In this document: positions 43,785-54,254 of the stretch, one piece after another
Layout of the letters: every line of letters starts with the position of its first letter
How positions within the stretch are numbered: the first letter of the stretch is position 1
Assembly: GCA_027946555.1 (NCBI GenBank)
Contig: JAPEVC010000233.1
Location: 1 to 54,254 of the forward strand
Length of the DNA stretch: 54,254 nt
DNA from: Gnomoniopsis sp. IMI 355080
Taxonomy: Eukaryota; Ascomycota; Sordariomycetes; Diaporthales; Gnomoniaceae
Direction: 5' to 3'
Program-made: the position numbers and the translations under genes
Notes under the pieces: generated by a model
Databases searched by the model: none
The model's input: the letters and a program-made list of their open reading frames with translations, nothing else
Told to the model about the DNA's origin: nothing

Positions 43785-45246
43785 TCAAGACTCGTCTAGG
43801 CCAAAGACCTTGACAGTATTCTGCCACGCAGCTTCGCACACCTCTTCCACTTCGATACCTTTGATGCCCGCTACGATCTTGGCCACCCGCTCGATCATGC
43901 AGGGTTCGTTTCGGCTTTTGACCATTGCGCCTTCAACCCACTTCTCCTTCTTGACCGACTTGAAACGCTCCAACACTTCGGGTTCTTTCTTCTGAGGCTT
44001 CTTCAAGGACTGTTGCTGCTGCTTCTGTTTCTTCGGTCGCTGTTGGCGTGCTTCGCCGTTGCCGCTCTCAGTGCTCAGGCTCTGCATCTTAGCTGGCTCA
44101 GGCTCAGGCTCAGGCTCTGGCTGAGCCTCAGACCGAGCCTCGGGCTGAGGGGAGGAGGAAGCTTGAGCGGCCTCCCGCTCGCGATCCCTCTTTTCCATCT
44201 CAACAAGATACTTCCACCCCTCATGGCTCGGACGCACCTCACACCACGGGCCATCTGTCTCGAGCATCAACCGATCCAGCCTGACCGACTTGGCAACCTC
44301 GCAATTCTCCGCCGTCTTGAAGCTACACCCATTGAGGCCAATGAAAAGACCAAGATCCATCAGCTCAGCCATCTCCTCAGCGGTGCCCGTGAAACTGTGC
44401 ACCACGCCGCCCTTCTCCAGCCTCTCGAGCCTGTCGCCAAAAGCAGCCTTGAGGCATGAGACAAAGTCAACATGCGCGGCTCGGCTGTGCAGGAAGAGGG
44501 GTAACTGGGGGCTCAGCGAGGCGGCGAGGCTGAGCTGATTGCTGAAGGAGTGCAACTGCAAGGACTTGGAGCAGTAGTGAAGGCGATCATAGTCAAGGCC
44601 GAACTCGCCAAAGGCCACGAGACCACCGGACTTGCGGCCGTCGTCTATCAGAGTGCGGAGATCGGTGATGATGTTATTAGTCTTGGCGGCGTCTATGGTC
44701 TGACTATCGGGAATAGGGGCGTTTGGATCTGGGTCACAGGCCGGTGTGTGTTCTGGGGACTCGGAATCGGAGTCATTGTGTGCGGCGTCGAAGATGGAGG
44801 AAGAGCAGGGGTGTATTCCCGCTGTCGTGTAGACAGTTTTGGCTGAACGATATCAGTATTGGTTGTCATATATGAGCAGATCAACAAGATATAATTGTTT
44901 GCTTGAAGGGTGGGTGGAGGGACGGAGATAGTCTCACGATATTCCTTGGATAATGCGAGAGCATCCCGGGAGGACCTGAAGCTGGAGCCCGTGACTATGA
45001 GCTTCGTACAGCCGATCTGCCGAGCTCGGTCGACGACACCGGACAGATCGTCGTCGTGTCTCTGTTTGCCATTGTAGACACCCCGGAATATGGGGTCGGC
45101 TAGGTTGATTCCGATCTGAGGCCGGTCAGGTCATCGGTCCGTATGCGGGAATGGATTTACGTTTGTGGACATACGTCTATGTATCGAGCCTTGCACGGGC
45201 TGGGGTTGGCAGCCCCGTTGACGGAAGGGAATTCTGGAGAAGCCAT
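43785..45246 (-). CDS. TatD-family metal-dependent DNase
   Basis: Three exons (45246-45175, 45115-44938, 44842-43785) with introns of 59 and 95 nt give 436 codons (435 residues). Junctions restore ARYID|IGINLADPIFRGVY and LALSKEY|PKTVYTTAGIHPCS. TatD metal and active-site motifs are TAGIHP, AFGEFGLDYDR (Glu), LFLHSRAAH, VVHSFTGT and LMLETDGPWCEVRPSHEG, so the catalytic set looks complete. About 110 residues before the last helices are a low-complexity insert with Glu-Pro and Gln/Lys runs. TatD enzymes are Mg-dependent 3'-5' exonucleases/endonucleases linked to DNA repair and apoptotic DNA breakdown. An in-frame ATG further up (45384) would add 46 Arg-rich residues resembling a mitochondrial leader. 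The gene is convergent with CHL4. Confidence 0.88.
44095..44118 (-). repeat. GGCTCA hexamer repeat inside the TatD gene
   Basis: About four units of ggctca encode the alternating Glu-Pro run (PEPEPEPEP) in the TatD insert. Confidence 0.75.
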
Positions 45247-46017
45247 CCTTGGGTATACAGTAACAACGAAAGGCCTGAAATTGTTCGCAAGGATGAATCT
45301 AGACCTCAAAAAGGCGCGTCTGGTGGTGGATCTTGGTGCAGACCAGGATGAGAAGATCTTGGTTTCTAGGCGTCCCACGAGCATATCCTATCTGCCATCT
45401 GGGAACCTGCAATGAACAAATACCATACCAAGAGTCTTTTAGGGCTTAGCCTTGTGTAAACCTTTTACCGTTGGCTCTATCAGGCAATGTGTCGCGACTA
45501 ATAAATACGGTACCCAGATATATGCAGGTGAGATGGTAGCGCGTTCGGACCTGCGTACACAGAAATACACGTCTAAAAGCGGGATGGATGTGGAGTGAGG
45601 TCATTGTTTTCTGACCCCAGCGCACATGGGTCACTGTCCGAGGCGGCCGAGTGTCGCGCTTTCACGCCCCATGCTCCGAAAACACCCTTGAAGACGCGTT
45701 TTTGTAAGAAGGACGCGCTGTAGTGGGCGCCGTACTTAAATTCTACTGAGTCGCGTTGCCTTTTTTGTTCTCTTTCTTATCCTTTCCACGCAACAACTCC
45801 AACTCCAATTCGCGGGACTCAAGGACATTGCCTTGAGAAAGAGGAGTCCTTTATTGTGTCCCTCTCCATACTGTACTTCAGAAGCTTTCCACATTCTCGC
45901 ATCTCTTTCCTTTTTTCCCTCCCAACCTGCAGCGTTGCCACCATCGCTGTGTCTCTTACCCCTCCTTTCACGTCTTCTTTCAACACATAACCACTTCCTC
46001 ACAACAAGTCAGACACA
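45247..46017. other. Divergent promoter region between TatD gene and RNR1
   Basis: About 770 bp holding both promoters. Towards RNR1 there is a cluster of CGCG words (45652, 45694, 45713, 45752) including one exact MCB, then a CT-rich 5' UTR directly before the ATG. Towards the TatD gene the first 138 bp stay open in its frame. Confidence 0.6.
45694..45699 (+). promoter_or_regulatory. MCB (ACGCGT) in RNR1 promoter
   Basis: ACGCGT followed by a T run, with near matches on both sides (tcgcgctttc near 45651, gacgcgctg near 45712, gtcgcgttg near 45751). Ribonucleotide reductase genes are classic MBF targets in yeasts, so a cluster about 320 bp upstream of the ATG is plausible. Confidence 0.5.
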
Positions 46018-48966
46018 ATGTTCGTGAGGAAGAGAGGCAAGCATTCCCTAGATCTTCTTACGGCGCGTCCACAAAGACTAACACCACTCTAGATGGTCGC
46101 CAGGAGCGCGTCCAGTTCGACAAGATCACAGCGCGTGTCTCTCGACTTTGTTACGGTCTTGACCCAGTTCATGTTGATCCTGTCAAGATCACCCAGAAGG
46201 TCATCAGTGGTGTTTATGGTGGTGTCACAACCATCCAACTCGACGATCTGGTCAGCCGCCCCTTGCTCCCTTCTAAATCAATACTTTTTATCCTTTCCAA
46301 TGGCTAACGTTGTTATTCTCAGGCTGCCGAGACTGCCGCGTACATGACCGTCACCCACCCCGATTACGCTGTCCTTGCCGCGCGTATCGCTGTGTCCAAC
46401 CTCCACAAGCAGACCAAGAAGCAGTGGTCCTCGGTCGTGAGCGACCTCTACCACTATGTCAACCCACGGAACAAGAAGGCGTCGCCCATGATCTCCCAGG
46501 AGACCTATGACTGCGTCATGCGTCACAAGGAGGAGTTCGACTCCGCCATTGTCTATGACCGCGACTACAACTACCAATACTTTGGCTTCAAGACCCTAGA
46601 GCGCTCATACCTCCTCAAGCTCAATGGTAAAGTCGTCGAGCGGCCACAGCACATGCTGATGCGTGTTGCTGTTGGCATCTGGGGTGATAAAGTTGAGCGG
46701 GTTCTCGAAACCTACAACTACTTGTCCAATAAATTCTTCACACACGCCTCGCCGACGCTTTTCAATGCTGGCACCCCCCAGGCCCAGTTGTCATCATGCT
46801 TCCTTGTTGACATGAAGGATGACAGCATTGACGGCATTTACGATACCCTCAAGACTTGTGCTATGATCTCCAAGATGGCCGGAGGTATTGGTCTGAACGT
46901 CCACCGCATTCGTGCCACTGGCTCCTACATTGCCGGCACCAATGGCACATCTAACGGCATTATTCCCATGCTTCGTGTTTTCAACAACACTGCCCGTTAT
47001 GTCGACCAGGGTGGCAACAAGCGCCCTGGTGCTTTCGCCATCTACCTTGAGCCATGGCACGCAGATGTTTTCGAGTTCCTCGACCTGCGGAAGAATCACG
47101 GTAAGGAGGAGGTCCGTGCTCGCGACCTGTTCCTCGCCCTTTGGATTCCCGACCTTTTCATGAAGCGTGTCGAGAAGAACGGCGATTGGACCTTGATGTG
47201 CCCCAACGAGTGCCCTGGTCTTGCCGACTGCTACGGCGAAGAATTCGAGGCGCTTTACGAGAAGTACGAGGCTGAAGGTCGCGGCCGGAAGACCATGAAG
47301 GCCCAGAAGCTGTGGTATGCCATTCTCGAGGCGCAGACTGAGACAGGCAACCCCTTCATGCTGTACAAGGATGCTTGCAACCGCAAGAGCAACCAGAAGA
47401 ACTTGGGCACCATTCGTAGCTCCAACCTGTGCACGGAAATCATCGAGTACTCTGCGCCCGATGAGGTTGCCGTCTGCAACTTGGCCTCCATCGCCTTGCC
47501 CCAGTTTGTTGACTACGACAATGAGTGCTACAACTTCGATCTGCTGCATCAGGTTACACAGGTCGTGGTTCGCAACTTGAACAAGATCATCGATATCAAC
47601 CACTATCCCGTCAAGGAGGCTTACAACAGCAACATGCGCCACAGACCTATTGGCGTGGGTGTTCAGGGTCTTGCCGATGCCTTCTTAGCCCTGCGCATGC
47701 CCTTCGAGTCTCCTGAGGCGCGACAACTCAACAAACAAATATTTGAGACCATCTACCATGCCTGTTTGACCGCATCTTGCGACATTGCCAAGGAGGAGGG
47801 GCCTTACTCGTCTTATGAGGGTTCTCCTGTTTCCAAGGGCGAGCTCCAGTATGACATGTGGGGTGTCACTCCGAGCAGCCTCTGGGACTGGGAAGCCTTA
47901 AAGGCCAAGATCAAGGAGCACGGTGTGCGCAACAGTTTATTGATGGCGCCGATGCCCACTGCATCCACGTCGCAAATTCTGGGCAACAACGAGTGCTTCG
48001 AGCCTTACACCTCCAACATCTACCAGCGACGTGTGCTTGCTGGTGAGTTCCAAGTTGTCAACCCGTGGCTACTCAAGGACCTGGTGCAGTGCGGTCTGTG
48101 GTCCGAGGATCTGAAGAACCGTATCATTGCCGAGGATGGCTCCATTCAGAACATCCGCAACATTCCCGATGACATCAAGGCTCTGTACAAGACTGTGTGG
48201 GAGATCTCACAAAAGACGATCGTACAGATGGCTGCAGACCGTGGTGCCTTTATCGACCAGTCCCAGTCTCTGAACATTCACATGCGTGAGCCTTCTATGG
48301 GCAAGATCACCAGCATGCACTTCACAGGCTGGAAGTTGGGCCTCAAGACTGGCATGTACTACCTCCGCACCCAGGCGGCGGCAGCTCCTATTCAGTTCAC
48401 CGTCGATCAGGCGGCTCTTAAGCTCGACCAGGCAGCTGCGTCGAAGCACAGCGGACTGGGTAAACGTGCCCCTCCTGCTGGCTATGCCAACCTCAGCTCT
48501 TTTGTTGGCCCCATGTACGCGACCAAAGAGAGATCTGAAAGTCCTAACACCACTTTGAGTGCCAATGGCATCCCTACACCATCCATTACGCCCAAGTCCA
48601 CGTCGCCACCGCTCACTCCTAACAAGAAGGAGGCAGCAGCGCGCGTGATGGCGTCTCCCGCCAAGCCTAGCAACATTCCATTCAAGGCTGACCAGGAGGA
48701 GGCCGAGAGCCCTAAGGCTCTGCCTGTCGAGCCTACGGGGGAAAAGCCCGACGACGAGTCCCTCTCATCACCCGCCACTAACGGCGACAAGGCCAAAGAC
48801 CAGGCTGAGGATGGGGATGCGGACAGCAAAGAGAGGGAGATGGACATTTACTCGGAGGCTGTTCTGCAGTGTAAGTCGCCAGTTTAACTCATTTCAGGCA
48901 ACGCTTGCTAACAACATCACAGGCAGCATTGAGAATCCCGAGTCCTGCGTCATGTGCAGCGGCTGA
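46018..48966 (+). CDS. rnr1: Ribonucleoside-diphosphate reductase large subunit
   Basis: Four exons (46018-46036, 46093-46250, 46323-48870, 48923-48966) give 923 codons (922 residues). Residues 1-90 form the ATP cone, starting MFVRKRDGRQERVQFDKITA; only the first splice, which uses a GC donor, restores this. Landmarks of class Ia R1 are FFTHASPTLFNAGTPQAQLS, SSCFLVDMKDDSIDGIYDTL with the first active-site Cys, MISKMAGGIGLNVHRIRATG, the active-site Cys and Glu in SSNLCTEIIEYS, CNLASIALP, and MPTASTSQILGNNECFEPYT. The protein ends CSIENPESCVMCSG, the redox-active CxxC tail needed for reduction by thioredoxin/glutaredoxin; it lies partly on the tiny last exon. A Ser/Pro/Glu-rich linker of about 110 residues separates tail and core. 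The enzyme makes dNTPs. Introns are 56, 72 and 52 nt, the first two with CTAAC branch sites. Confidence 0.97.
46037..46092 (+). other. GC-AG intron of RNR1
   Basis: The donor is GCAAGC and the acceptor CTCTAG, with CTAAC in gactaacacc as branch site about 12 nt before the acceptor. No GT donor nearby gives the conserved protein start; the only near one (after codon 2) leaves the frame. Confidence 0.85.
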
Positions 48967-51900
48967 ACGTCCTCAACCCAATAGGACGCCATGAGTTGAA
49001 ACGAAGGATGAAATTCGAAGTCTACGATCCCTTTTCCGACCCTTTCGGTCATTATACTTGTCTGGCCCTGTTTCATGCTAAGAAAGGGGAGGGGGCTGGC
49101 AAACGTCAAATAAAAACGCAATTAGTTTGCGCTACATCTGAGTAATTATTACGGAGGAAAGGGGTGAGTCTCGTTGCACAGCAGGGAACGGGAACACATA
49201 CATGGAAGAGTGTCTACGTACGAGTTTGAGGATATGGGAGATGAGACTATAGCGAGCCGGAGGTTGGCGAGGCACATAGCCGTCTCGTGCCACGCATGCG
49301 CGACCGTCTTCTTTTTTCTTTTGGTCTTGGAGGGTTACTGCATTCCTTTTTACTGTTGTTATACCTCGCTGTACTGTATCTGGGATTGGGTCTGGTCATA
49401 GTCGTCTTTGTCACTGTTGGAAACATTGTTTGATCGTTACCATTGCATCCTCCTCGTGTCTGGCCTATACATTTCGCGCACGACGCTTAAAGGAAAAGAG
49501 TCGAGCTGGACCTCGGACCTTGTCATGCCCCTATTCATGACAGGAGTCTCCTCTCCGTGTTTCGTTCCTGTCTGCTTCTGCCGTCCCTCGACCCCATTAG
49601 ATAAAATGAGCTCTCAAGCGCCACAGCATCGAAATGGCCCACGAACTCTACGGGGTGATGTCACACAACGGAAAATTGCTTTTGATGCCTGAACGTCCTC
49701 GGGCTGCTTAAACTCTTTTCTTCCCGGTGGTCGTGTGTCCCGCTTCCTTTCCCATGGGAAATGAGGCCGCCATTGTGTATAGTTTGTGTATATTTTGTGC
49801 CATCTGAGCCAGGAAGGACTGACCCGACTGGGGCAACGTTTGGGGTACACAATGTCACGCGTTTACAACATGACCGAGTGTGATTTCCATAGAAACATTT
49901 GCGGTCCACGTAGTACTTCGCAATGTTCATTGATCGAAACTCAGCCCAACTGAAAACCACAGCGTTAGACCGTGATGGTCGTCGTGCGATTTTAGCCATG
50001 GAAAATCTAGAGTCAAGGGCATATGTCACAAACCGGTTCTACGCATTCGACGATTTTCTTAAAAAACAAACCAAACTTCAACATTCGCTCTCGGCCATTC
50101 CGCACATCCGTGTCTTAGCGGCGGTTGTAGTCGGTTAATAGTGAATAAGTGCAAATTTCTTTGGGGACCGGGGCCGAGGCTAGTGGTGATGCTTACCTAT
50201 AGCACTGGCTAGGTAGCTTCATGCGGGTTTTCCCACTCCGCATGCGGGCGATGGCAATTTCCTCCCCCGGCGGGAGGGTTGGCAGAAGGAGGCTTGCTGG
50301 CGCTGGCGGCTCCGCGGGAAGAGTTCATTGGACTCTTGTCTGAGCAAGAGAATAGGTTAGGTGTCGCCGCGACGGGCTAGTGTTGATCTGTCATCATCGA
50401 TCGCGAAGGCAGGAGCGTGAAGCTGGTTCCTCGATCGAGTAAGTATGCCAAGAGCTATGTTTGATTGGGAGCTGTGTATTTTCTAGGAACTTGGTCTACC
50501 CCTCTTCTTGGTGCCTTGGTGCTGTAGCTATACAGCAGAGGGCGGCGTCCATTACTTGTGTTCAGCACTAGTATCACCAACGCATAGTCGACTCGAGGCA
50601 CAGAGGCTCATTTGTACGCACCGCACGCGTTCCTGGACAAGCTGAATCCGTGGTGATGGTGTGGTTCGTGCCAAGGAACTTGAGATCAGACTTGCGCTCG
50701 CTAATGAGCGTTTAGAGTCTCTCTTCCACATCCAATATGCAAGCGTTTTCTCAACTTGCCACGCTGCCCATGTACCCCGTAATTGAGGCCTCGTTTGGGT
50801 AGAGTCCAATTGGAGATGAGATGGGATTTGCTCATGCTCTTCGCCACAACAGGGGCCGGTCCAGGCGGATCTGTGATATAGGACGCAGACTCGAATCTCG
50901 GTTCGGACGAGCTGGTACGACTACCAGGATGAAGCACCAGAGGGACCCAATAAGAGTGCGTTGAGCTTGTTGCATATGAGCTTCAAAATCTGAAGGGTGT
51001 GCAACACCGTGCAGTGGATTTGCTCACAGGACACTCATACGGCACCTTTTATTGAAATTGGGTCTCTATCGACAGCGTCGACGATTTATTCCCGACCAGA
51101 CTATAAAAGAGTCAGGTTCTGGTTGCGTTGACAATATCCACATTGCTCAAAGCGATGGCAAGTATAAGAACAATGGAAGTGGCCGACACAGAAGACGTCC
51201 TGTCCTTTCCCGTATATCGGGCCCTGCAGGATCAGACAACAAATGCTATGTACAGGTGTATGATCACCACTTTCAAGTGCAAATTGAGTGAGCGAAAAAC
51301 AGCAGAGTCTAGCTGTCACAACGCTTGACTTGGACGGGTCATAGCGACCGTGAAGATTTCCGTAGTAATTTCGGTGATGACAAGCCACTACTATGCGCAC
51401 AGACGGATATTTGCGACCACCATGGGTGGAAGATCCTGTGGCTGACACTCGTCGAACGAAAGTAATGAGCGCCGCAATATCATGCTGCCGTGGAGGCGCT
51501 AGGGCAATATGGTATTCACAGCACTGATGTCTGAGATTAAAAAAGGGGAGGTCGCACTAGCACACCTCGGGTCGCAGCCTGCATGTGATGTTTCTGGAGT
51601 GAGGCCTTGCCATGTCTTGTCCGATATACACACTACAAGGGTGTCAGGTATGAAAAAAGGATTGGCTCCTAAAGCTTCGGCAACTAATCAGGCCCAGAAT
51701 GGTGGTACCACGCGGGTAGGTAGTGGAGATCATAAGAGATGCTCCACCAGTGCATGGGTTTCCCGGATGACATCAGTTGCCAGTTCGTTGTTGGATGTAT
51801 AATGTCAGTGTCTCTCTTTTGCTTTTTGGCGGCACCGTTTTCATCAAGATTGCGGGGTGGCCGAAGCAAAGGAAATACGTGAAATTCCAACCTCAAAGCC

Positions 51901-53752
51901 AGCCCATTGACTAATTCCATCTTGTTTGGACGCGCCGAGGCGTAACCTGGCTGGAAGTCGACAATGTCTCCAAGCGAAGACGCCCATCCAGTCCGTGCCC
52001 CTGGCAATAAGACGCGACAGACTGGGGGGCCTTGTTGACACCAGCCCCAGATTTGGGTAATTGGCCAATGAGCTGGCTGCATACGACGGGGCCAGCCACA
52101 GTGAATCGTTGGCACCTTGCTAACACTCCAAGATTGACTTCATCTGTTTTCTTGAAGGCGAAGAGCCTGTTTTTACCGTGTGCGGATTCCCTGCTTTTTG
52201 GCCCCCCGCTACCGGGCTACTGGCCCAGAAACTCCGTGATGGCCCAGATGCCATGCCACATGGTTCCCAGGAGGCCCAGACATTCGGTGCGATTCGTCCA
52301 CGGGTCAATGTGCTTGCCACAGGTCGGAAGTCGGCCCATTTCAGGCTGTCCACGTAGCATCGTGAACGAACAGGGCGGGGGGATTTTGCTGTGGACTTTG
52401 CAGTGCCCAACGGAGTGTGCTGCCCCAAAGCTAGTCAAACAGGACAGACTTCCAAATCCTGGCCGATGTTGCGTAGCCTAACAAGTTTCAAGGTCGCTAA
52501 GGTGTGTGTCTGTACCCGGGTCTGTGATACCGTCGATGCCACCAACAGGCGAGCCATGCCGTCATTACCAGAGACCACCCAGACAGTACCAGACAGGCAC
52601 CTCACTTGTCGACGCTGGTGACATGTGTACCCTGAAGATCTTCCAAGTGAAGTGGAGATTGTTCCGGCAGCTTGGTGGACTGATGGGTTCGGTGTGACAA
52701 CCAGGCACTATTCGGTGAGCCATTGCTTAGACCCGCGTGTGCTCCGTGCAGTCTGCAGAGCATCATTAGTCCAGAATTCTCTCCGCAACGGCCAGCCACC
52801 ACGTCTTCTTTTTTGGACTGAGGGTCCACCTTTGACCAGGATATTTGCGTCGATGACAGCACCAGACTCTGGCCAGCAGTCATGTCAACATGCAACCTGG
52901 GAGAAATGGGAAAATGCAAGCTTCCGACCCTAAAGCAAGGTGAGCAAGCAGTCGGTAGTCCGATCCCCATGGCGAGCAGGCGAGAGGCCTCTCTTGTGCG
53001 GCCTCCCGGGAGAAGTCGTGACTACTGCAGCACATGCAGAGATGCCACAATAGAGTTGCATGGGAGTGATGGAGTAGCAAATCGGTTCCCCGGGAAGATG
53101 CCCCAGGCCACGCACACATCCTGATCGACAAGCTGAGAAGAAATGGAAATCTCAAAAGCCAAGGTGCAACGCTCATGGGCCTGCCCGACAGGGGAGGGGT
53201 GGAAGGAGCAGGGATGTGTAAAGTCTAGGTCAGGCGTGTGCTACGGTTTAGCGGCCCCTTCCAATTGTCAGGTACGACTACGAGTAGCTATGCTGTTGCC
53301 CAGCTCTGGAGCTTGTGCAGTAGTCGAACGCGCCTGCCCTGCTTTCCAACCTTTGTGCAAGCGTGCAAGGCCAGACTGAACCGCGCCTTTCCACTTCTTT
53401 TGCGGTACTTCCTGATATGAATCACTGCAGCGTGACGCAGGCCTTTCCCAGACCGTGTCTTCCCCTTCCCGGCCACCTTCTATCCTCCCGCCACTAGAAG
53501 AAGCCTGCAAACCTTCACTTGTGTCCCGTCCTTTTTAAATTTCCCACCACACCCACTTCCCAAACTTCATCTCCATTCCTGTCTCCGTCTATTTACTGCC
53601 AACTGCCAAACCTCATCCAGCCTCGCACATCTTTCGCGCCTTGACCTAATCTTCTTCCAGTCAAACATCAACTCTTCTCTTCCTCCTGCCAAACAACCAC
53701 CAACCGTCTCATCCCACCGCGACTAGGCACAACACCTCACAAAACCGCAAAA
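48967..53752. other. Long gene-poor region (4.8 kb)
   Basis: The left end is the 3' flank of RNR1, with AATAAA at 49109-49114. The right end, CT-rich from about 53510, is the promoter and 5' UTR of the CFEM gene. In between, open frames are short (up to ~150 codons), overlap on opposite strands and show no known motif. No terminal repeats or transposon domains were seen. A spliced small gene, an effector gene or a non-coding RNA could be hidden here. Confidence 0.5.
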
Positions 53753-54254
53753 ATGAAGTCCATCACTGCTACCATCAGTACCCTCGCCGTCCTCGGTGCC
53801 GTCATGGCCCAGGCTCCGACCAGCTTGCCTCAGTGTGGTGTAAGTTATGCCCTCTGCCTTCTCTTTTGTCTCGGCCAAGCGGTTCTCGCTTCGGTGTCTC
53901 GCTACTGTCTTGCAGCTGTCTTGCAACTGGCTCGCAGCGTGTTGACTGACATTGCGACCAGCAAACCTGCATCAACAACCTTCTGGCCGACGCTTCCAGT
54001 TTTGGATGCACTGCTGGAGGTGATGGTGAGGCCGCCTGCCTGTGTGCCAACGCCGACTTCACCTACGGTATCCGCGACTGCTCCAACGAGGCTTGCGGCG
54101 ACGCTGCTTCTGCCTCTTCTGCCATCGCCTACGGCATCTCCTACTGCTCCTGTAAGTCGAGGACGCCTTCGCCAGATGTTGACCTGCGTCCCGAGAACTG
54201 ACAATCTTCCAGCTGCTGGTGTCGCCATCCCCACCACCGTCGCGACTGTAAGCC
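53753..54254 (+). CDS. Secreted CFEM-domain protein, N-terminal part
   Basis: Exons 53753-53839, 53962-54151 and 54213-54247 are visible, and a donor (GTAAGCC) begins at 54248, so the gene runs off the right edge. A signal peptide (MKSITATISTLAVLGAVMAQ) is followed by the CFEM domain, split by a 122-nt intron. Its eight Cys occur in order as SLPQCG, QTC, SSFGC, EAACLC, RDC, NEAC and SYCS, matching the CFEM spacing, including the paired CLC and the Asp-containing NADF. CFEM proteins bind haem or act at the cell surface and are often GPI-anchored; some are virulence-related, but nothing here shows which. The C-terminus begins a Thr/Ala-rich stretch (AGVAIPTTVAT), as in GPI-anchored members. Confidence 0.88.
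   Translation, partial: MKSITATISTLAVLGAVMAQAPTSLPQCGVSYALCLLFCLGQAVLASVSRYCLAAVLQLARSVLTDIATSKPASTTFWPTLPVLDALLEVMVRPPACVPTPTSPTVSATAPTRLAATLLLPLLPSPTASPTAPVSRGRLRQMLTCVPRTDNLPAAGVAIPTTVATVS

Noticed and set aside
46794..47642. 282-codon open frame on the minus strand
   Set aside because: It lies fully antisense to the conserved RNR1 coding exon; such frames arise from GC-ending codon bias. It shows no family resemblance.
49857..49862. ACGCGT in the region downstream of RNR1
   Set aside because: A single isolated copy with no gene start nearby; about a dozen such words are expected by chance in a window of this size.
52032..52481. 149-codon open frame, with overlapping minus-strand frames
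   Set aside because: Similar-length frames occur on both strands here, with no motif and no plausible splice extension.

Overview
The window is a stretch of nuclear DNA from a filamentous ascomycete (Pezizomycotina). The reasons are short spliceosomal introns (mostly 49-125 nt) with GT...AG ends and CTAAC/CTGAT-type branch sites, and typical fungal families: Atg27, Kcs1, Cdc11/Nud1, a CYS-3/MetR-type bZIP, Chl4/Mis15, a CFEM protein and an SRPK-like kinase. The long, almost intronless regulatory genes remind me of Dothideomycetes, but that class assignment is an inference. No virus, transposon ORF, CRISPR array, rRNA or convincing tRNA was found.

Layout, left to right. 1-473: 3' end of an Atg27-type autophagy sorting receptor. 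898-1740: peroxisomal enoyl-CoA hydratase/isomerase ending in AKL. 2564-6622 (minus): inositol hexakisphosphate kinase Kcs1 with one intron. 6623-11629: long gene-poor stretch. 11630-13827 (minus): secreted PhoD-type phosphatase in six exons. 14746-16357 (minus): SRPK-like protein kinase. 17563-17836: 71-residue conserved protein behind a TATA box. 18294-22025 (minus): 1243-residue disordered protein with a 41-residue Trp repeat and an RVTF motif. It is head to head with 23172-28610, the septation-initiation scaffold Cdc11/Nud1. 29267-30372 (minus): VWA-domain protein. 33259-35224: PLP-dependent aminotransferase in six exons. 36465-37223: uncharacterised protein with a mitochondrial-type N-terminus. 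37766-39379 (minus): MetR/CYS-3-like bZIP factor reconstructed across a 792-nt intron. 41876-43486: Chl4/CENP-N kinetochore protein. 43785-45246 (minus): TatD nuclease. 46018-48966: ribonucleotide reductase large subunit, whose first intron is GC-AG. 48967-53752: second gene-poor stretch. 53753 to the right edge: start of a secreted CFEM protein.

The genes are mostly unrelated housekeeping and regulatory functions; I see no secondary-metabolite cluster or operon-like unit. Several concern the cell cycle: Cdc11 (septation), Chl4 (kinetochore) and RNR1 (dNTP supply). ACGCGT elements of the MBF type lie upstream of the last two. Kcs1, PhoD and the CACGTT repeat upstream of PhoD all touch phosphate biology, but they are not adjacent enough to call a cluster. 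I did not find a clearly new biological system. The observations most worth a second look are the 41-residue Trp repeat protein, the long MetR intron with an in-frame ATG at its 3' end, the GC-AG first intron of RNR1, and the tandem CACGTT repeat upstream of the phosphatase.
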